From CAKZLS01 sp963786305 (GTDB lineage: Bacteria; Pseudomonadota; Alphaproteobacteria; Rhodospirillales; Defluviicoccaceae), in assembly GCA_963786305.1 (NCBI GenBank), contig CAWAYL010000008.1:186001-250000 (forward strand): 64,000 nucleotides of DNA, in the 5' to 3' direction. Positions 18,875 through 28,305 of this stretch are shown in pieces (positions within the stretch are counted from its first letter, which is position 1; every line of letters starts with the position of its first letter). A program made the translations under genes and the position numbers. The notes beneath the pieces were generated by a model. It did not search any database. It saw nothing but the letters and a program-made list of their open reading frames with translations, and was not told where the DNA came from.

Positions 18875-19639
18875 ATGTCAAAACGCTTAAGGTTTGAAAA
18901 CATGCGCCAGGATTATCCAGTTTGGCTTTCAGAACAAAAATATGCAGAAAATACGCAAGTTGCACAAATACACCGCGTAAAAAAAGTAGAAGAATCCTAC
19001 GGAAATCTGGACGAACATTTTGCAAAAGGAACATATCAGGGGGTAATTAGTTCCTTAGAATACTCGACAGCTGATGAAAGACTCAATAAGCCCAATCCAT
19101 CCAAAATGAAGTTCGATGGAAATATCAGGAACAACCTCCAATCTTATAAAAGTGCGGTGGTTAGATATCGGAAATTTTTGACCGATAGTAGCTTCCCAGG
19201 AGGGGATCTAGAGAAGGTTACAGACATTCAAGGTTCCGATCCGCTCTCTTCTGAGAAAGAGTTGGTCTACCAGCGCTTTTCTTTGGAGCGAGATATGCAA
19301 GCAGCTCTAAGACGCAATATTGCTGATCTTGATCCTAATCTGAAGATTATCGATGACGGCGCTGAACGCGCTGTCAGTTCAGGGCTAATAGACATTACTT
19401 GTGAAGACCTTTCTTCCATCGTCATTGTTGAACTGAAGGCGGGCAAGGCGGATAGTCGGGCCATTGGCCAGATACTAGGATATATGGGGGACCTACAAGA
19501 AGAAGATGAAGAAAGGCCCGTTCGCGGAATTATTGTGGCCCATGACTTTGATCAGCGTACAAAGTCCGCTGCTCGCGCCGTGCAGACATTGACGCTACGG
19601 AAGTACTGCATAGAGTTCAAATTTTCCGCCGAAGTTTAA
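18875..19639 (+). CDS. NucS/EndoMS-like (DUF91) PD-(D/E)XK nuclease domain protein
   Basis: This 254-residue protein has base composition far poorer in G+C than its neighbours, a sign of transfer. Residues 1-120 are unrecognised except for a segment (NNLQSYKSAVVRYRKFL) often found before restriction-type nuclease domains. The C-terminal half matches the NucS/DUF91 nuclease core: Asp173 (GLIDIT), Glu186 and Lys188 (VIVELKAG), and Gln199 (GQILGYM), which fits a PD-(D/E)XK site. True mismatch-repair NucS has a different N-terminal domain, so a stand-alone restriction or defence nuclease is more likely. The ATG at 18875 or the one at 18902 could be the start. It is flanked by repeats upstream and by a tiny low-GC ORF downstream. 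Confidence 0.75.
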   Translation: MSKRLRFENMRQDYPVWLSEQKYAENTQVAQIHRVKKVEESYGNLDEHFAKGTYQGVISSLEYSTADERLNKPNPSKMKFDGNIRNNLQSYKSAVVRYRKFLTDSSFPGGDLEKVTDIQGSDPLSSEKELVYQRFSLERDMQAALRRNIADLDPNLKIIDDGAERAVSSGLIDITCEDLSSIVIVELKAGKADSRAIGQILGYMGDLQEEDEERPVRGIIVAHDFDQRTKSAARAVQTLTLRKYCIEFKFSAEV

Positions 19640-19732
19640 TTCTCGCTACCATTCGCACATTGAATCAAGCTCAATGGATTCTGCCCTTCGCTCCCCGACC
19701 CGTGTCTCGAATTGTGAAGAGGAGTTCAAACG

Positions 19733-19924
19733 ATGTTCTACGTCTGGTCTACATTTAAAAGTTCTGAAAGAGATGAAACAATCGACTTTTTAAAAGACCT
19801 TGGACAAAAATATGAGTTGGCGAAAGGAGTTTATTACGATCAGATAAGACTGTGGTGCAATACCGAGGATTCGCTTATGGCTGTCAAACTACGGTTTAAT
19901 AATATTCATTATTGCCGGGTTTAG
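19733..19924 (+). CDS. Small low-GC hypothetical protein (63 aa)
   Basis: This short ORF is preceded by a good ribosome site (GAGGAG, 9 bases before the ATG) and shares the low G+C of the nuclease gene 93 bases upstream. The product begins MFYVWSTFKSSERDE and has no transmembrane segment, with Cys residues at 48 and 61. I do not recognise it. Location and composition suggest it arrived together with the nuclease. Confidence 0.5.
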   Translation: MFYVWSTFKSSERDETIDFLKDLGQKYELAKGVYYDQIRLWCNTEDSLMAVKLRFNNIHYCRV

Positions 19925-19955
19925 CGTCTTTTTGTGGAAGGGTTTGCGAGCGTCG

Positions 19956-20576
19956 TCAACCGGGCCGGGCGGTGCCCCAGTAGGTGAAGCCCGCGAAACG
20001 GGGCGTGCGGGGCAGATACATGGTGTCCAGCGTGTCGATCCGGAAGCCGGCGGACCGGATCAACGCCGGGATATCCCGGTCGAGCGTGCAGCCGCCACCG
20101 ATGCGCCGCCACAGCGGATTGAGACGATGCTGCCAGCGACGGACGCTTTCGTCGGGGGCCCGGCCATGTTCGCTGAAGACGAGCCGGCCGCCGGGTCTGA
20201 GCACGTGACGCATGCGCTCCAGCGCCGCGGCCGCGTCGGGAATGGTGCAGAGCGTGAAGGTCACGAGAACCGTGTCGACGCTCTCGCGCTCCAACGCGAT
20301 GGCCTCGCCGCCCGCGTCGAGGTATTCCACCGCGAACGGCAGGTCACGCGATCGGCGCCGCGCCATCGCCAGCATTTCCGGCGCCGGATCGAGGCCGTAG
20401 ACTCGTTCCACCTTGGCGGGATCGTAAAACGGCAGGTTGAGCCCGGAACCGACGCCGACCTCGAGCACGCGCCCGCTGGCAAGCGGCACGACCTTCTCCC
20501 GCTGGCGCTGAACTTCCGCGCCGCCGCAGGTCCAGTCGATACACCGGGGCAGTATGTAACGGTGATACAGGCTCAT
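19956..20576 (-). CDS. Class I SAM-dependent methyltransferase
   Basis: This 206-residue Methyltransf_11-type enzyme transfers a methyl group from S-adenosylmethionine. Motif I is VLEVGVGSGLNLPFY, followed by the acidic ribose-binding region GLDPAPEM. The post-motif residues are VDTVLVTFTLCTIPD and LRPGGRLVFSEHG. The C-terminal region (AGFRIDTLDTMYLP) fits METTL7-like or phosphatidylethanolamine-type small methyltransferases; the substrate is not clear. I chose the ATG at 20576 because GGAAGG lies 8 bases before it. The YdjM-like gene is just upstream in the same direction, 30 bases away, so the two are probably one operon. Confidence 0.85.
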   Translation of the reverse strand: MSLYHRYILPRCIDWTCGGAEVQRQREKVVPLASGRVLEVGVGSGLNLPFYDPAKVERVYGLDPAPEMLAMARRRSRDLPFAVEYLDAGGEAIALERESVDTVLVTFTLCTIPDAAAALERMRHVLRPGGRLVFSEHGRAPDESVRRWQHRLNPLWRRIGGGCTLDRDIPALIRSAGFRIDTLDTMYLPRTPRFAGFTYWGTARPG

Positions 20577-20606
20577 GTGCAATTCCTTCCGAAACGACCG
20601 CTGGTA

Positions 20607-21608
20607 TCAGTCGCCGGCGATCATCCGCCATAGGGTGTCCAGGCGTTCGCGGGCATTTCCGCGGTGGGTCTGGTAGCTGGCGTGCGCCGTCGGCGGTGCG
20701 CCGGGGACGAGGTCGATGGACCAAAGCGCGCGCGCGTCGTTGGGCGCGAACGAATACCGCACGTCGATGATCCGGTTGGGACGCCGCGGGTCTTCCGCCA
20801 CGAAGCCGTCGCTGAACCAACTGAACCGCCCGATGTCGCGGGCCTGTTGCGAGGTCGGATCGAGCCATGGCAAGTCGCCGGCGGGATCGAGTTTGGCGAG
20901 CGACACGCCCGGAAACACTGCCGGCCGGACGCCGGCGCGCACCGCGTCCACGTAGAACCGATCCGGTGTCTCGGTGATGATTTTCCAGACCACGATGTTG
21001 GCGAAGCTCGGCTTCACTTCGATACGCACCGGCGTATGGCCGCGCGACGCCGCAAGCTCTTCGCCCATGGCGAGCGCATTTCGATGCTGCAGCGACCCGA
21101 GCGCCAGATAGAAGACCGCCCAGACCAGCGCGATGCGCGCCAACACGGGTTTTCGCTTGAGCCCGGCAAGCACCACCAGCGCCACCAGCGGCAGCGTGAA
21201 CAGCGGGTCGATGACGGAAACGACACTCCACGAAAATCGCGCGTCGCTGAACGGCCACAGCAGCATCGTGCCGTAGGATGTGCACGCGTCGAGCAGCGCA
21301 TGGGTGGCGTAACCCAGCGTGCAGAACACGAAGGTCCGCCCGAAGGTCAATCCCCAGCGCCGTCCGACGATCCAGTGCAGCGCCAGCGCCGACAGCAGAC
21401 CGCCGAGCGGAATGAAGATCAGCGCATGGGTGAACTGCCGATGATACTCGAGGTACATCAGCGGGTCGGTCTCGGAGCGGATGAGAACGTCGAGGTCCGC
21501 CGCCATGCCGGCGACGAAGCCGAGGATGCCGGCGACGCCGAGCCGGCTCCGGTCGGCGGTCGCCTGCGGCAGCGCCGCCCCGAGCGCGCCCTGGGTCACC
21601 GGATCCAT
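20607..21608 (-). CDS. YdjM/DUF457-like membrane-bound metal-dependent hydrolase
   Basis: This 333-residue integral membrane protein begins MDPVTQGALGAALPQ, the conserved start of the YdjM-like family. Metal-binding candidates are MAADLDVL, HRQFTHALIF and TLGYATHALLDACT, whose Asp and His residues line up with the family. About five transmembrane helices occupy residues 1-190, followed by a soluble C-terminal half. The family is linked to LexA-regulated and phospholipase-like proteins, but its substrate is unproven. It lies upstream of the methyltransferase in the same direction. Confidence 0.85.
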   Translation of the reverse strand: MDPVTQGALGAALPQATADRSRLGVAGILGFVAGMAADLDVLIRSETDPLMYLEYHRQFTHALIFIPLGGLLSALALHWIVGRRWGLTFGRTFVFCTLGYATHALLDACTSYGTMLLWPFSDARFSWSVVSVIDPLFTLPLVALVVLAGLKRKPVLARIALVWAVFYLALGSLQHRNALAMGEELAASRGHTPVRIEVKPSFANIVVWKIITETPDRFYVDAVRAGVRPAVFPGVSLAKLDPAGDLPWLDPTSQQARDIGRFSWFSDGFVAEDPRRPNRIIDVRYSFAPNDARALWSIDLVPGAPPTAHASYQTHRGNARERLDTLWRMIAGD

Positions 21609-21819
21609 CTATTGGTAGTCCGCAGCGGCGGTCTGGGACGAACCCGTGTTGTCCATGCGTCGGTCATCCGCGTCTAGTAGTATCGATCCAACATATAGGC
21701 GCCGACGCCGCAATATGCCCGCGCCGATCGAGAGCGCCCGCCCGGTCAACGGCGGCCATCGGCGCCGGGGAGGCGTCCGCCGGCGGCTTCGGTCACAAGG
21801 TTCGAGGATGGTGCCCGCG

Positions 21820-23058
21820 TTATCTCAACCGGCGCCCGCAGAGGAATTGACTGATGGCGGCGAAGCGGTCGGTGGTGTCGCAAATCACCTTGATGCAGGT
21901 CAGGATCGGCACCGCGATCAACGCTCCCGGGATGCCCCATATCCACCCCCAGAAGAGGACCGAGAGAAAGACGGCGATGGGATTGATCGTCAGGCGGCGA
22001 CTGAGGATCGTCGGTGTGACGAGGTAGGCTTCGAAGGCGTTGACGGCGATGTAGATCAGCGGCGGTAGCAGAGCCTGAACGGGCGCGTCGAAACTGACGA
22101 GGCCAACGGTCATCACCACCAGGCTTCCGACGATGGCGCCGAGATAGGGGATGAAGTTCAGCAGAGTCGCCATCACCCCCCACAACACCGCGTTCGGCAG
22201 CCCGATCGCGTGCATCGCCAGGCCGATGGCGGCGCCAAGTCCGATATTGATCAACAACACGGTCGCCAGATACGTCGAAATATCCCGTTCGATGTCCCGA
22301 GTGACGGCGAGCGCGCGTCGTTTGTCCCGCCAGGACGGCAGCGCCACGATGATGTTGTCGCGGAACATGGTGCCGGTGGCGAGAAGGAAGTAGAGCATGA
22401 CGAAAATGATCACGACGCTCCATCCGACATCGCGCATGACCTCAAACGTTTGCGTGAAAACCTCGAGCAGGGTCATTCGGGCGGGTGGTGGCGCTGCGCT
22501 CCGCGGCTTGTTCACGGCGGCCCGCGCGCTGTTCGGGCTCTCATCCGATGACGCGCCGGCAGTGCCCTCGGTTTCCTCGACGATGTCCTCGACTTCTTTT
22601 TTGACGTCCTTGATGTCGTTCAACGGTTCTTCGAGCTTCTCTTGGATCTCCGAAACGATTTCCGGCGCCTGGGCAATCCACTTCGTCGCCGGACCGGCCA
22701 GGAAAAAAATCGCGGCCACCAGCGCCGCGAGTATCGCGGTGACGATAACGCCCGCGGCAATGGGTTCGGGAACCCGGATACGGCGAAGGGCGCGGACGAC
22801 GGGCATCAGGACGAGAGCCAGGATCACGGCCACGGTCACCGGCATCAAGATGTCCCTGGCGTAATGGAGGGTATAGCCGACCGCCAGGACGAGCAGGGCG
22901 GATAATGCCACCGACGCGCTCCGAAGTCGCGCCGGCGTTTCCGCCGATCCGTTGGACACCGCGACCGTGGGTTGTTCCCCCGTGTGGCTGACTTCGGCAG
23001 CGTCGGCCGGGCGCTCGACAACCGCCGAAGGCGCTCCGTGAAATTGCGACGGTTTCAT
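21820..23058 (-). CDS. AI-2E family (PerM/TqsA-like) transporter
   Basis: This 412-residue membrane protein belongs to the AI-2E transporter superfamily, whose members export signals or exchange ions. About eight helices are arranged as two N-terminal pairs, a long soluble segment (residues about 110-195) and a C-terminal four-helix block. The C-terminal block contains the family signature (NFIPYLGAIVG, then NAFEAYLVTPTILSRRL, INPIAVFLSVLFWGWIWGIPGALIAVP). An N-terminal extension of about 45 residues is hydrophilic. The soluble loop is unusually acidic (DDIVEETEG-like). The gene is divergent from the lytic transglycosylase. Confidence 0.9.
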   Translation of the reverse strand: MKPSQFHGAPSAVVERPADAAEVSHTGEQPTVAVSNGSAETPARLRSASVALSALLVLAVGYTLHYARDILMPVTVAVILALVLMPVVRALRRIRVPEPIAAGVIVTAILAALVAAIFFLAGPATKWIAQAPEIVSEIQEKLEEPLNDIKDVKKEVEDIVEETEGTAGASSDESPNSARAAVNKPRSAAPPPARMTLLEVFTQTFEVMRDVGWSVVIIFVMLYFLLATGTMFRDNIIVALPSWRDKRRALAVTRDIERDISTYLATVLLINIGLGAAIGLAMHAIGLPNAVLWGVMATLLNFIPYLGAIVGSLVVMTVGLVSFDAPVQALLPPLIYIAVNAFEAYLVTPTILSRRLTINPIAVFLSVLFWGWIWGIPGALIAVPILTCIKVICDTTDRFAAISQFLCGRRLR

Positions 23059-23313
23059 ATTAACTTCTACCGATCAGGCCATTACGGGTATTCATGCCGC
23101 GGTCGCGACATCGCGCGAACAATTGCGAAAATCAATCATTACGTGTATTTTTACAGTAATGTTTACTTGCGATAATTTCAACAAAATTAGACGTATAAGT
23201 TGTATTTTTACGATGGGGAAGGGGTTCGCGATGGACGGGCCGTGCATCCGCATGATCGAGCCGGTTCAAGATCGCCATGGCTTAGGGGGCGGGGAGTTTG
23301 CGATAATGAGCGC
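23059..23313. promoter_or_regulatory. AT-rich divergent promoter region
   Basis: This 255-base gap between two divergent genes is clearly AT-rich from about 23130 to 23215, unlike its surroundings. Several TATAAT-like and TTTACTT-like words occur, so it probably drives both genes. No single promoter can be assigned with confidence. Confidence 0.35.
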
Positions 23314-23895
23314 ATGAGGCTGTTTTGGGGTATCGCCGTGGTGGTTTGCGCGAGTGTCGCCGCGCCGTGGCCGGCCATGGCCGCGCCCGCCGGCACGGGC
23401 GGCGATCCGTGGACGATCTGCAAATCCGCCATCGCGGCGGCCGAGCGGGCGGGCAAGGTGCCGCGCCACCTTCTGCTCTCCATCGCCCTGGTAGAGTCGG
23501 GCCGTCTGAACGAGGGGCGCGGCGGATATGATCCGTGGCCGTGGACCATCAACGCCGCCGGGGACGGACAATTTTTCGACACCAAGGCGGCAGCGGTCGC
23601 CGCCGTTCTCGAGCTAAAGGCGAAGGGGCACCGCAACATCGACGTGGGGTGCATGCAGGTCAACCAGCACTATCACCCCGATGCGTTCGCCGATCTCGAC
23701 GCCGCGTTCGATCCGGCCACCAACGCCGCCTTCGCGGCGCGGTTTCTGCGCTCGCTGTTCCAGGACACCGGATCGTGGATGCACGCGGTGGCCCGCTATC
23801 ACTCGTCCATTTACCGCAACAACCGGCAATACATGATCAGGGTGATGAAAACCTGGCGGCGGTTGGGCGGGGGCAGTTCCCGCACCCGGCGATGA
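23314..23895 (+). CDS. Lytic transglycosylase (SLT domain), secreted
   Basis: This enzyme cleaves peptidoglycan between MurNAc and GlcNAc. It starts at the ATG at 23314, with a signal peptide ending near APWPAMAAPAG. The SLT domain has the catalytic Glu in LLSIALVESGRLNE. It also has the motif NIDVGCMQVNQHYHP and a late region AVARYHSSIYRNNRQYM. At 193 residues it is short, as in the VirB1-like or SltF enzymes that open the wall for trans-envelope machines. No flagellar or secretion genes lie nearby, so its partner is unknown. Confidence 0.88.
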   Translation: MRLFWGIAVVVCASVAAPWPAMAAPAGTGGDPWTICKSAIAAAERAGKVPRHLLLSIALVESGRLNEGRGGYDPWPWTINAAGDGQFFDTKAAAVAAVLELKAKGHRNIDVGCMQVNQHYHPDAFADLDAAFDPATNAAFAARFLRSLFQDTGSWMHAVARYHSSIYRNNRQYMIRVMKTWRRLGGGSSRTRR

Positions 23896-24021
23896 GCCGC
23901 GGCCGTCGCCGCCAGCGAACCGGAAAACATCGGGGCAATCGCGCCATGGCCATCCTCGGCGGTTGCGTTTAAGCTGTTGCCGGTGAAGCAGGCGACGGCC
24001 CAATGGCGGTGAGGACGGGAG

Positions 24022-24459
24022 ATGGCGGGCGATACGAACGGCGAAAACATCATCGGCGAGTACCGGGCCGTGGTCGAGGAATGGCAACTCAGTCCCGACG
24101 AGATCCGTGACGAAAAGGACCTGCCGCACCCGCGCCAGCGCATCATCGACGCGCTGCTGGCGGCGTATTCGCTGTCCGGAAAAACCTCCCATTCGCCGGC
24201 CCGGCTCCAGGGCTGGATGCTGACCTTGGCGCAGTTTCAGCCGGGCGTCGGCGAGCCCATCCGCGATCCGGCCGCCGAAACCGCGCGGCGGATGGCCGCC
24301 GGCGGCAGGACGGCGGAGGCCGCCGCGCTGCAACGACTCGCCGACGAGATCGCCGACGAAGGCATCGAGCAGGGGTGGTCCGACCGCCGCGCCCGGTTTC
24401 AATCCAAGGTCGCCAAGGAACGCGACCGTCTGATCGGGCTGCTGCACGAGGTTCGTTGA
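24022..24459 (+). CDS. Hypothetical protein (145 aa), helical
   Basis: This soluble, charged, alpha-helical protein begins MAGDTNGENIIGEYR and has no signal peptide or transmembrane segment. Conserved-looking stretches are PHPRQRIIDALLAAY and LTLAQFQPGVGEP. I do not recognise a family. It follows the lytic transglycosylase by about 125 bases on the same strand. Codon use fits the genome, so I take it as a real gene. Confidence 0.55.
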   Translation: MAGDTNGENIIGEYRAVVEEWQLSPDEIRDEKDLPHPRQRIIDALLAAYSLSGKTSHSPARLQGWMLTLAQFQPGVGEPIRDPAAETARRMAAGGRTAEAAALQRLADEIADEGIEQGWSDRRARFQSKVAKERDRLIGLLHEVR

Positions 24460-24488
24460 TCGTGATCGGCCGCCGCCGCACGAAGCCA

Positions 24489-24532
24489 TCACGGAGCGTT
24501 GGCACCGGTCCGTCACGGATCGTTGGCATCGG
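24489..24532. repeat. Two near-identical 20-bp direct repeats
   Basis: TCACGGAGCGTTGGCACCGG (24489-24508) and TCACGGATCGTTGGCATCGG (24513-24532) differ at two of 20 bases and are 24 bases apart, close to two helical turns. They lie upstream of the ATP-grasp operon and could bind a regulator. This is only a pattern match. Confidence 0.4.
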
Positions 24533-24621
24533 CGCCGAGACCGGCTAATACATACCTAATTCTGCCGCCCGTCTCTGGGGGTTTGTTCTCAGGGGGTTTA
24601 TTCTCAGGGGATTGACGTAGA

Positions 24622-27201
24622 GTGACCGCCACACGGCCGAGTTCCGACGCGACCGTTTCCGGCATCCATTGCCGAGACTACGCCCTTCTTCCCAAAATCC
24701 ACGACGAAATGATGGCTCCCGACGGACAACTGCGGCCCCATTGGCGGGGCTTCGTCGCCGGCCTCGAAAAGATGTCTCCCGACGACCTGGAGGGCCGGCT
24801 GCGCAAGGCCGAGCGATTGCTGCGCGAGAACGGCCTCACCTATTCCATCACTACGGCGGCGGAGGGTTCGGAGCGGCCGTGGGAGCTGGATTTCGTGCCG
24901 CTGGTGCTGCCGGCGGACGAGTGGGCGCACCTGGAAGTCGGGCTGATCCAGCGGGTGCGTCTGCTCAACGCCATTCTCGTCGATCTATACGGCCCGCGGC
25001 GCTTGCTCAAGGACAATCATCTGCCGGCGGCGCTGATTTTCGCCAATCCGCACTTTCTCAGGCCCTGCCACGGCATCGAACCGCGCGACGGCATCTATCT
25101 TCATCTCTACGCCGCCGACCTCGGGCGCGGGCCCGACGGCCGCTGGTGGGTGCTCGCCGACCGGACGCAGGCGCCGCTCGGTACGGGCTACGCCCTCGAG
25201 AACCGCATCGTGCTGTCGCGATCGCTGCGCAACCTATTCAGGCTGCATCACGTCCACCGTCTCGCCGCCTTTTTCCAGGCCATGCACAACGGCCTCATGG
25301 CGCGCACCGGCCGTGACGACCCGCGCATCGTCCTGTTGACGCCGGGCGCCAGTGCCGACGGTTATTTCGATCATGCCTTCGTGGCGCGATATCTGGGCTA
25401 TACGCTCGCCGGCAGCGCCGATCTGACCGTGCGCGGCAACCGGGTGTTTCTCAAGACCGTCGAGGGACTGAAACCGGTGGATCTCATCGTCCGCGGCATC
25501 GACGCCGAGCATTGTGATCCAATCGAGCTGCAGAGCCTTGCCGGACTGGGCGTCTCGGGATTGTTCGAGGCCGTCCGGGCCGGCACCGTCACCATGGCCA
25601 ACGCATTGGGCAGCGGCATCGTCGAGACCCGGGCGTTCATGGCCTTCCTTCCCAAATTGTGCCGGGTGCTGCTGGACGAGGAACTGATCTTGCCCAATAC
25701 CGCCACGTGGTGGTGCGGTCAGAGCGGCGCGCGGGCGCACGTTATCGAGAACCTCGGCCATCTCGCCCTCGATCTGGCGTTCGAGCGCCGGCCGTTGCTG
25801 ACCAAGGCCAGCCGTCCCGTCCTCGGCAGTGAACTGACGGCGGCGGAAGCGCGGGCGATCAAGGAGGGAGTGGCGACCCGGGGACACGCCTACGTGGCGC
25901 AGGAGATGGTGTCGCTGTCGACCACGCCGGTTTGGCTCAACGGGGCGCTGCAGCCGCGCCCGATGTCGGTACGGGTGTTCGTCGCCGCCGCTGCGGAGGG
26001 CTACACGGTGATGCCGGGCGGCCTGACCCGGGTCTCCTCGACCAGCGATCCCCGCGCCGTGGTCTTGCGCCGCGGCGAGGGCGCCAAGGATACGTGGGTG
26101 CTGTCCGAGGAGAAGGTTCCCGCCTTCAGCCTGCTGCGCACGTCATCGAATGTTCTCCAGCCGCGGCGGACCAGCAAGGATATACCGAGCCATTCGGCCG
26201 ACAACCTGTTCTGGCTCGGCCGGTACGCCGAGCGCGCCGAGGATATCATGCGGGTGCTGCGCAGCGTTCTCCGCCGGCTGACGGAAGAGATCGACCTGTC
26301 GAACGACCTGGCCGCGCTCGAAGGGGTCGTTCAGGTCCTGCTCAAGAAGACCGGCATCGAGGCGCCCACCGAGGCGGAGCGGCGCCAGGGTCCGACGGTG
26401 GGGCTTGAGCGGCAGATCCAGGCGCTGCTCCATGGACCCGACCACCCCTATGCGCTGCAGGACACCGCAAACAATCTGTCCCGGACGTCGGTGCTGGCGC
26501 GCGACTGGCTGTCGAGCGAAGCGTGGCGGACGATCAGCGGCTTCCACATGAACGCCACCCGCCGGCCCGCCAACGCCGCCCTGGACGTGAGCGAGGAATT
26601 GGAGCGCATGGACGACGGCCTGCAGATGCTGGCCGCCTTCAGCGGCATGGAAATGGAGAACATGACCCGCGATCACGGATGGCGCTTTCTCGACATGGGG
26701 CGGCGGTTGGAGCGGGCCCGCCATCTGTCGCGATTGATGAAGGCGCTGCTGGTGGCGGGCGACCCCGAGGAGGACGGCAGTCTGGTTCTGCTCCTTGAGC
26801 TCGCCGACAGCATCATGACCTACCGGTGGCGCTATCTGACCACGCCGATGGTGGCGCCGGTGATCGACCTGCTTTTGATCGATGAGACCAATCCGCGCTC
26901 CGTGGCGTTTCAGATCAACGTCATGGAGCGCCATGTCAACGACCTGCCGCGCGATCCGCATCCGCCGGTGCGCAGCATCGAGCAGCGGCTTATCCTGTCG
27001 TTGTCGACCGGTATCCGGCTGGCCGAGATCCCCGTTCTCTGCACCCGCGACCGCCGCGGCCAGCGAACCGAGTTGGCGGCGCTGCTCGGTCAGGTGGAAG
27101 ACGGCATGCCGGAGTTCTCGGAAGCGATCACGCGCAGCTATTTCAGTCACGCCGAGGCGCGCGCGCCGGCGGATTTGGCCGGGAGGCTGGGACCGTCTTG
27201 A
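24622..27201 (+). CDS. Circularly permuted ATP-grasp / alpha-E fusion protein
   Basis: This 859-residue protein joins a circularly permuted type-2 ATP-grasp ligase (roughly residues 1-500) to an alpha-E helical domain (about 520-850). ATP-grasp marks include the segments LEVGLIQRVRLLNAILVDLY and GRWWVLADRTQAPLGTGYAL, then TTPVWLNGALQPRP. The alpha-E domain begins SADNLFWLGRYAERAEDIMR, which is diagnostic. In many bacteria the two domains are separate genes, and comparative genomics proposed that they make or modify peptides. The GTG at 24622 is the start used. It overlaps the transglutaminase gene by 4 bases, so they are co-translated. Confidence 0.88.
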   Translation: MTATRPSSDATVSGIHCRDYALLPKIHDEMMAPDGQLRPHWRGFVAGLEKMSPDDLEGRLRKAERLLRENGLTYSITTAAEGSERPWELDFVPLVLPADEWAHLEVGLIQRVRLLNAILVDLYGPRRLLKDNHLPAALIFANPHFLRPCHGIEPRDGIYLHLYAADLGRGPDGRWWVLADRTQAPLGTGYALENRIVLSRSLRNLFRLHHVHRLAAFFQAMHNGLMARTGRDDPRIVLLTPGASADGYFDHAFVARYLGYTLAGSADLTVRGNRVFLKTVEGLKPVDLIVRGIDAEHCDPIELQSLAGLGVSGLFEAVRAGTVTMANALGSGIVETRAFMAFLPKLCRVLLDEELILPNTATWWCGQSGARAHVIENLGHLALDLAFERRPLLTKASRPVLGSELTAAEARAIKEGVATRGHAYVAQEMVSLSTTPVWLNGALQPRPMSVRVFVAAAAEGYTVMPGGLTRVSSTSDPRAVVLRRGEGAKDTWVLSEEKVPAFSLLRTSSNVLQPRRTSKDIPSHSADNLFWLGRYAERAEDIMRVLRSVLRRLTEEIDLSNDLAALEGVVQVLLKKTGIEAPTEAERRQGPTVGLERQIQALLHGPDHPYALQDTANNLSRTSVLARDWLSSEAWRTISGFHMNATRRPANAALDVSEELERMDDGLQMLAAFSGMEMENMTRDHGWRFLDMGRRLERARHLSRLMKALLVAGDPEEDGSLVLLLELADSIMTYRWRYLTTPMVAPVIDLLLIDETNPRSVAFQINVMERHVNDLPRDPHPPVRSIEQRLILSLSTGIRLAEIPVLCTRDRRGQRTELAALLGQVEDGMPEFSEAITRSYFSHAEARAPADLAGRLGPS

Positions 27202-28091
27202 TCTACGACGTCAGCCACCGCACCCGCTACCGCTATTCGATCCCGGTGTCGTTTTCGCATCATCGCCTGCACTTCACGCCGCGGCCGTGCGCCCATCAGG
27301 TCTGCCACCGCACCGCGCTGTCGGTGACGCCGAACCCGACGGTTCGGACCAGCGGCGAGGACTATTTCGGCAATCCGGTCACCAACGTGACGCTTCAGGA
27401 TCAGCACAAGGAATTGATTTTGCACGCGCGGAGCGTCATCGAGGTCCATCCGTCGCCACCACCGGATCCCGCCGGGACGGCGCCGTGGGACGGCATCTAC
27501 GACGATCTCTACGGCGACAGCTCCGAGACCGGCCTGGATGCCATACAGTATGTCTTCGACTTGCCCCGCGCCGCCGCGAGTTCGACGCTCGCTGGGTATG
27601 CCGATCAATCGTTTCCGCCCGGCGCGCCGGTTCTCGCCGGGGCCCTCGACCTTACCCGCCGCATTTACCGGGAATTCAGCTACGACAGCACCGCCACCAC
27701 GGTCTCGACGCCGGTGGAAGAGGTGTTCGCCGGCCGGCGCGGCGTGTGTCAGGATTTCGCCCATCTGGAGATCGCCTGCCTGCGATCGCTCGGCATTCCA
27801 GCGCGCTACGTCAGCGGCTATCTGTTGACCCATCCCCCCGAGGGACAGGAGCGACTGATCGGCGCCGACGCGTCTCATGCGTGGCTGGCGGTGTGGTGCC
27901 CCGAGCACGGCTGGGTCGATCTCGATCCCACCAACAACCTGGTGGTCGCCGAGGAGCACATCACCGTCGCCTGGGGCCGCGATTACAGCGACGTCAGCCT
28001 CATCAAGGGCGCCATATTCGGCGGCGGCGCCCACACCATCGACGTGGCCGTGGACGTGGTCCCCGCCGCCACGGTTCCGGACGGTCGGTAA
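27198..28091 (+). CDS. Transglutaminase-like cysteine protease family protein
   Basis: This 297-residue protein has a bacterial transglutaminase N-terminal region (MIYDVSHRTRYRYSIPV) and a core with the Cys-His-Asp triad. Cys is in AGRRGVCQDFAHLEI, His in ADASHAWLAVW, and Asp in HGWVDLDPTNN. The start codon is the TTG at 27198, overlapping the preceding stop. It is the second gene of the ATP-grasp cluster. Such proteins could cleave or form isopeptide bonds on products of the ATP-grasp enzyme; this is inferred from context, not shown. Confidence 0.9.
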   Translation: MIYDVSHRTRYRYSIPVSFSHHRLHFTPRPCAHQVCHRTALSVTPNPTVRTSGEDYFGNPVTNVTLQDQHKELILHARSVIEVHPSPPPDPAGTAPWDGIYDDLYGDSSETGLDAIQYVFDLPRAAASSTLAGYADQSFPPGAPVLAGALDLTRRIYREFSYDSTATTVSTPVEEVFAGRRGVCQDFAHLEIACLRSLGIPARYVSGYLLTHPPEGQERLIGADASHAWLAVWCPEHGWVDLDPTNNLVVAEEHITVAWGRDYSDVSLIKGAIFGGGAHTIDVAVDVVPAATVPDGR

Positions 28092-28305
28092 GGACGATCG
28101 ACGCGCCCGAGATCGCTCGCATGAAGGCATGGCTCCAACGCGATCGTGGTAAAACTATGGATTTTGCTTAATATTTGATCACTTGCGGCGTCCGCTGTGG
28201 CGGGCACCGTGTCACAACCTGTCCTAAACAGGAAACATCCGCGGCCGGGTGTGTGGCGCGGTTCTTGCAAAGCGTCGCGATGATCGGAAAGAGCCGGTTC
28301 GACGA

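Noticed and set aside
23200..23313. N-terminal extension of the lytic transglycosylase
   Set aside because: A clear signal peptide begins at the ATG at 23314, so upstream in-frame codons are not needed.
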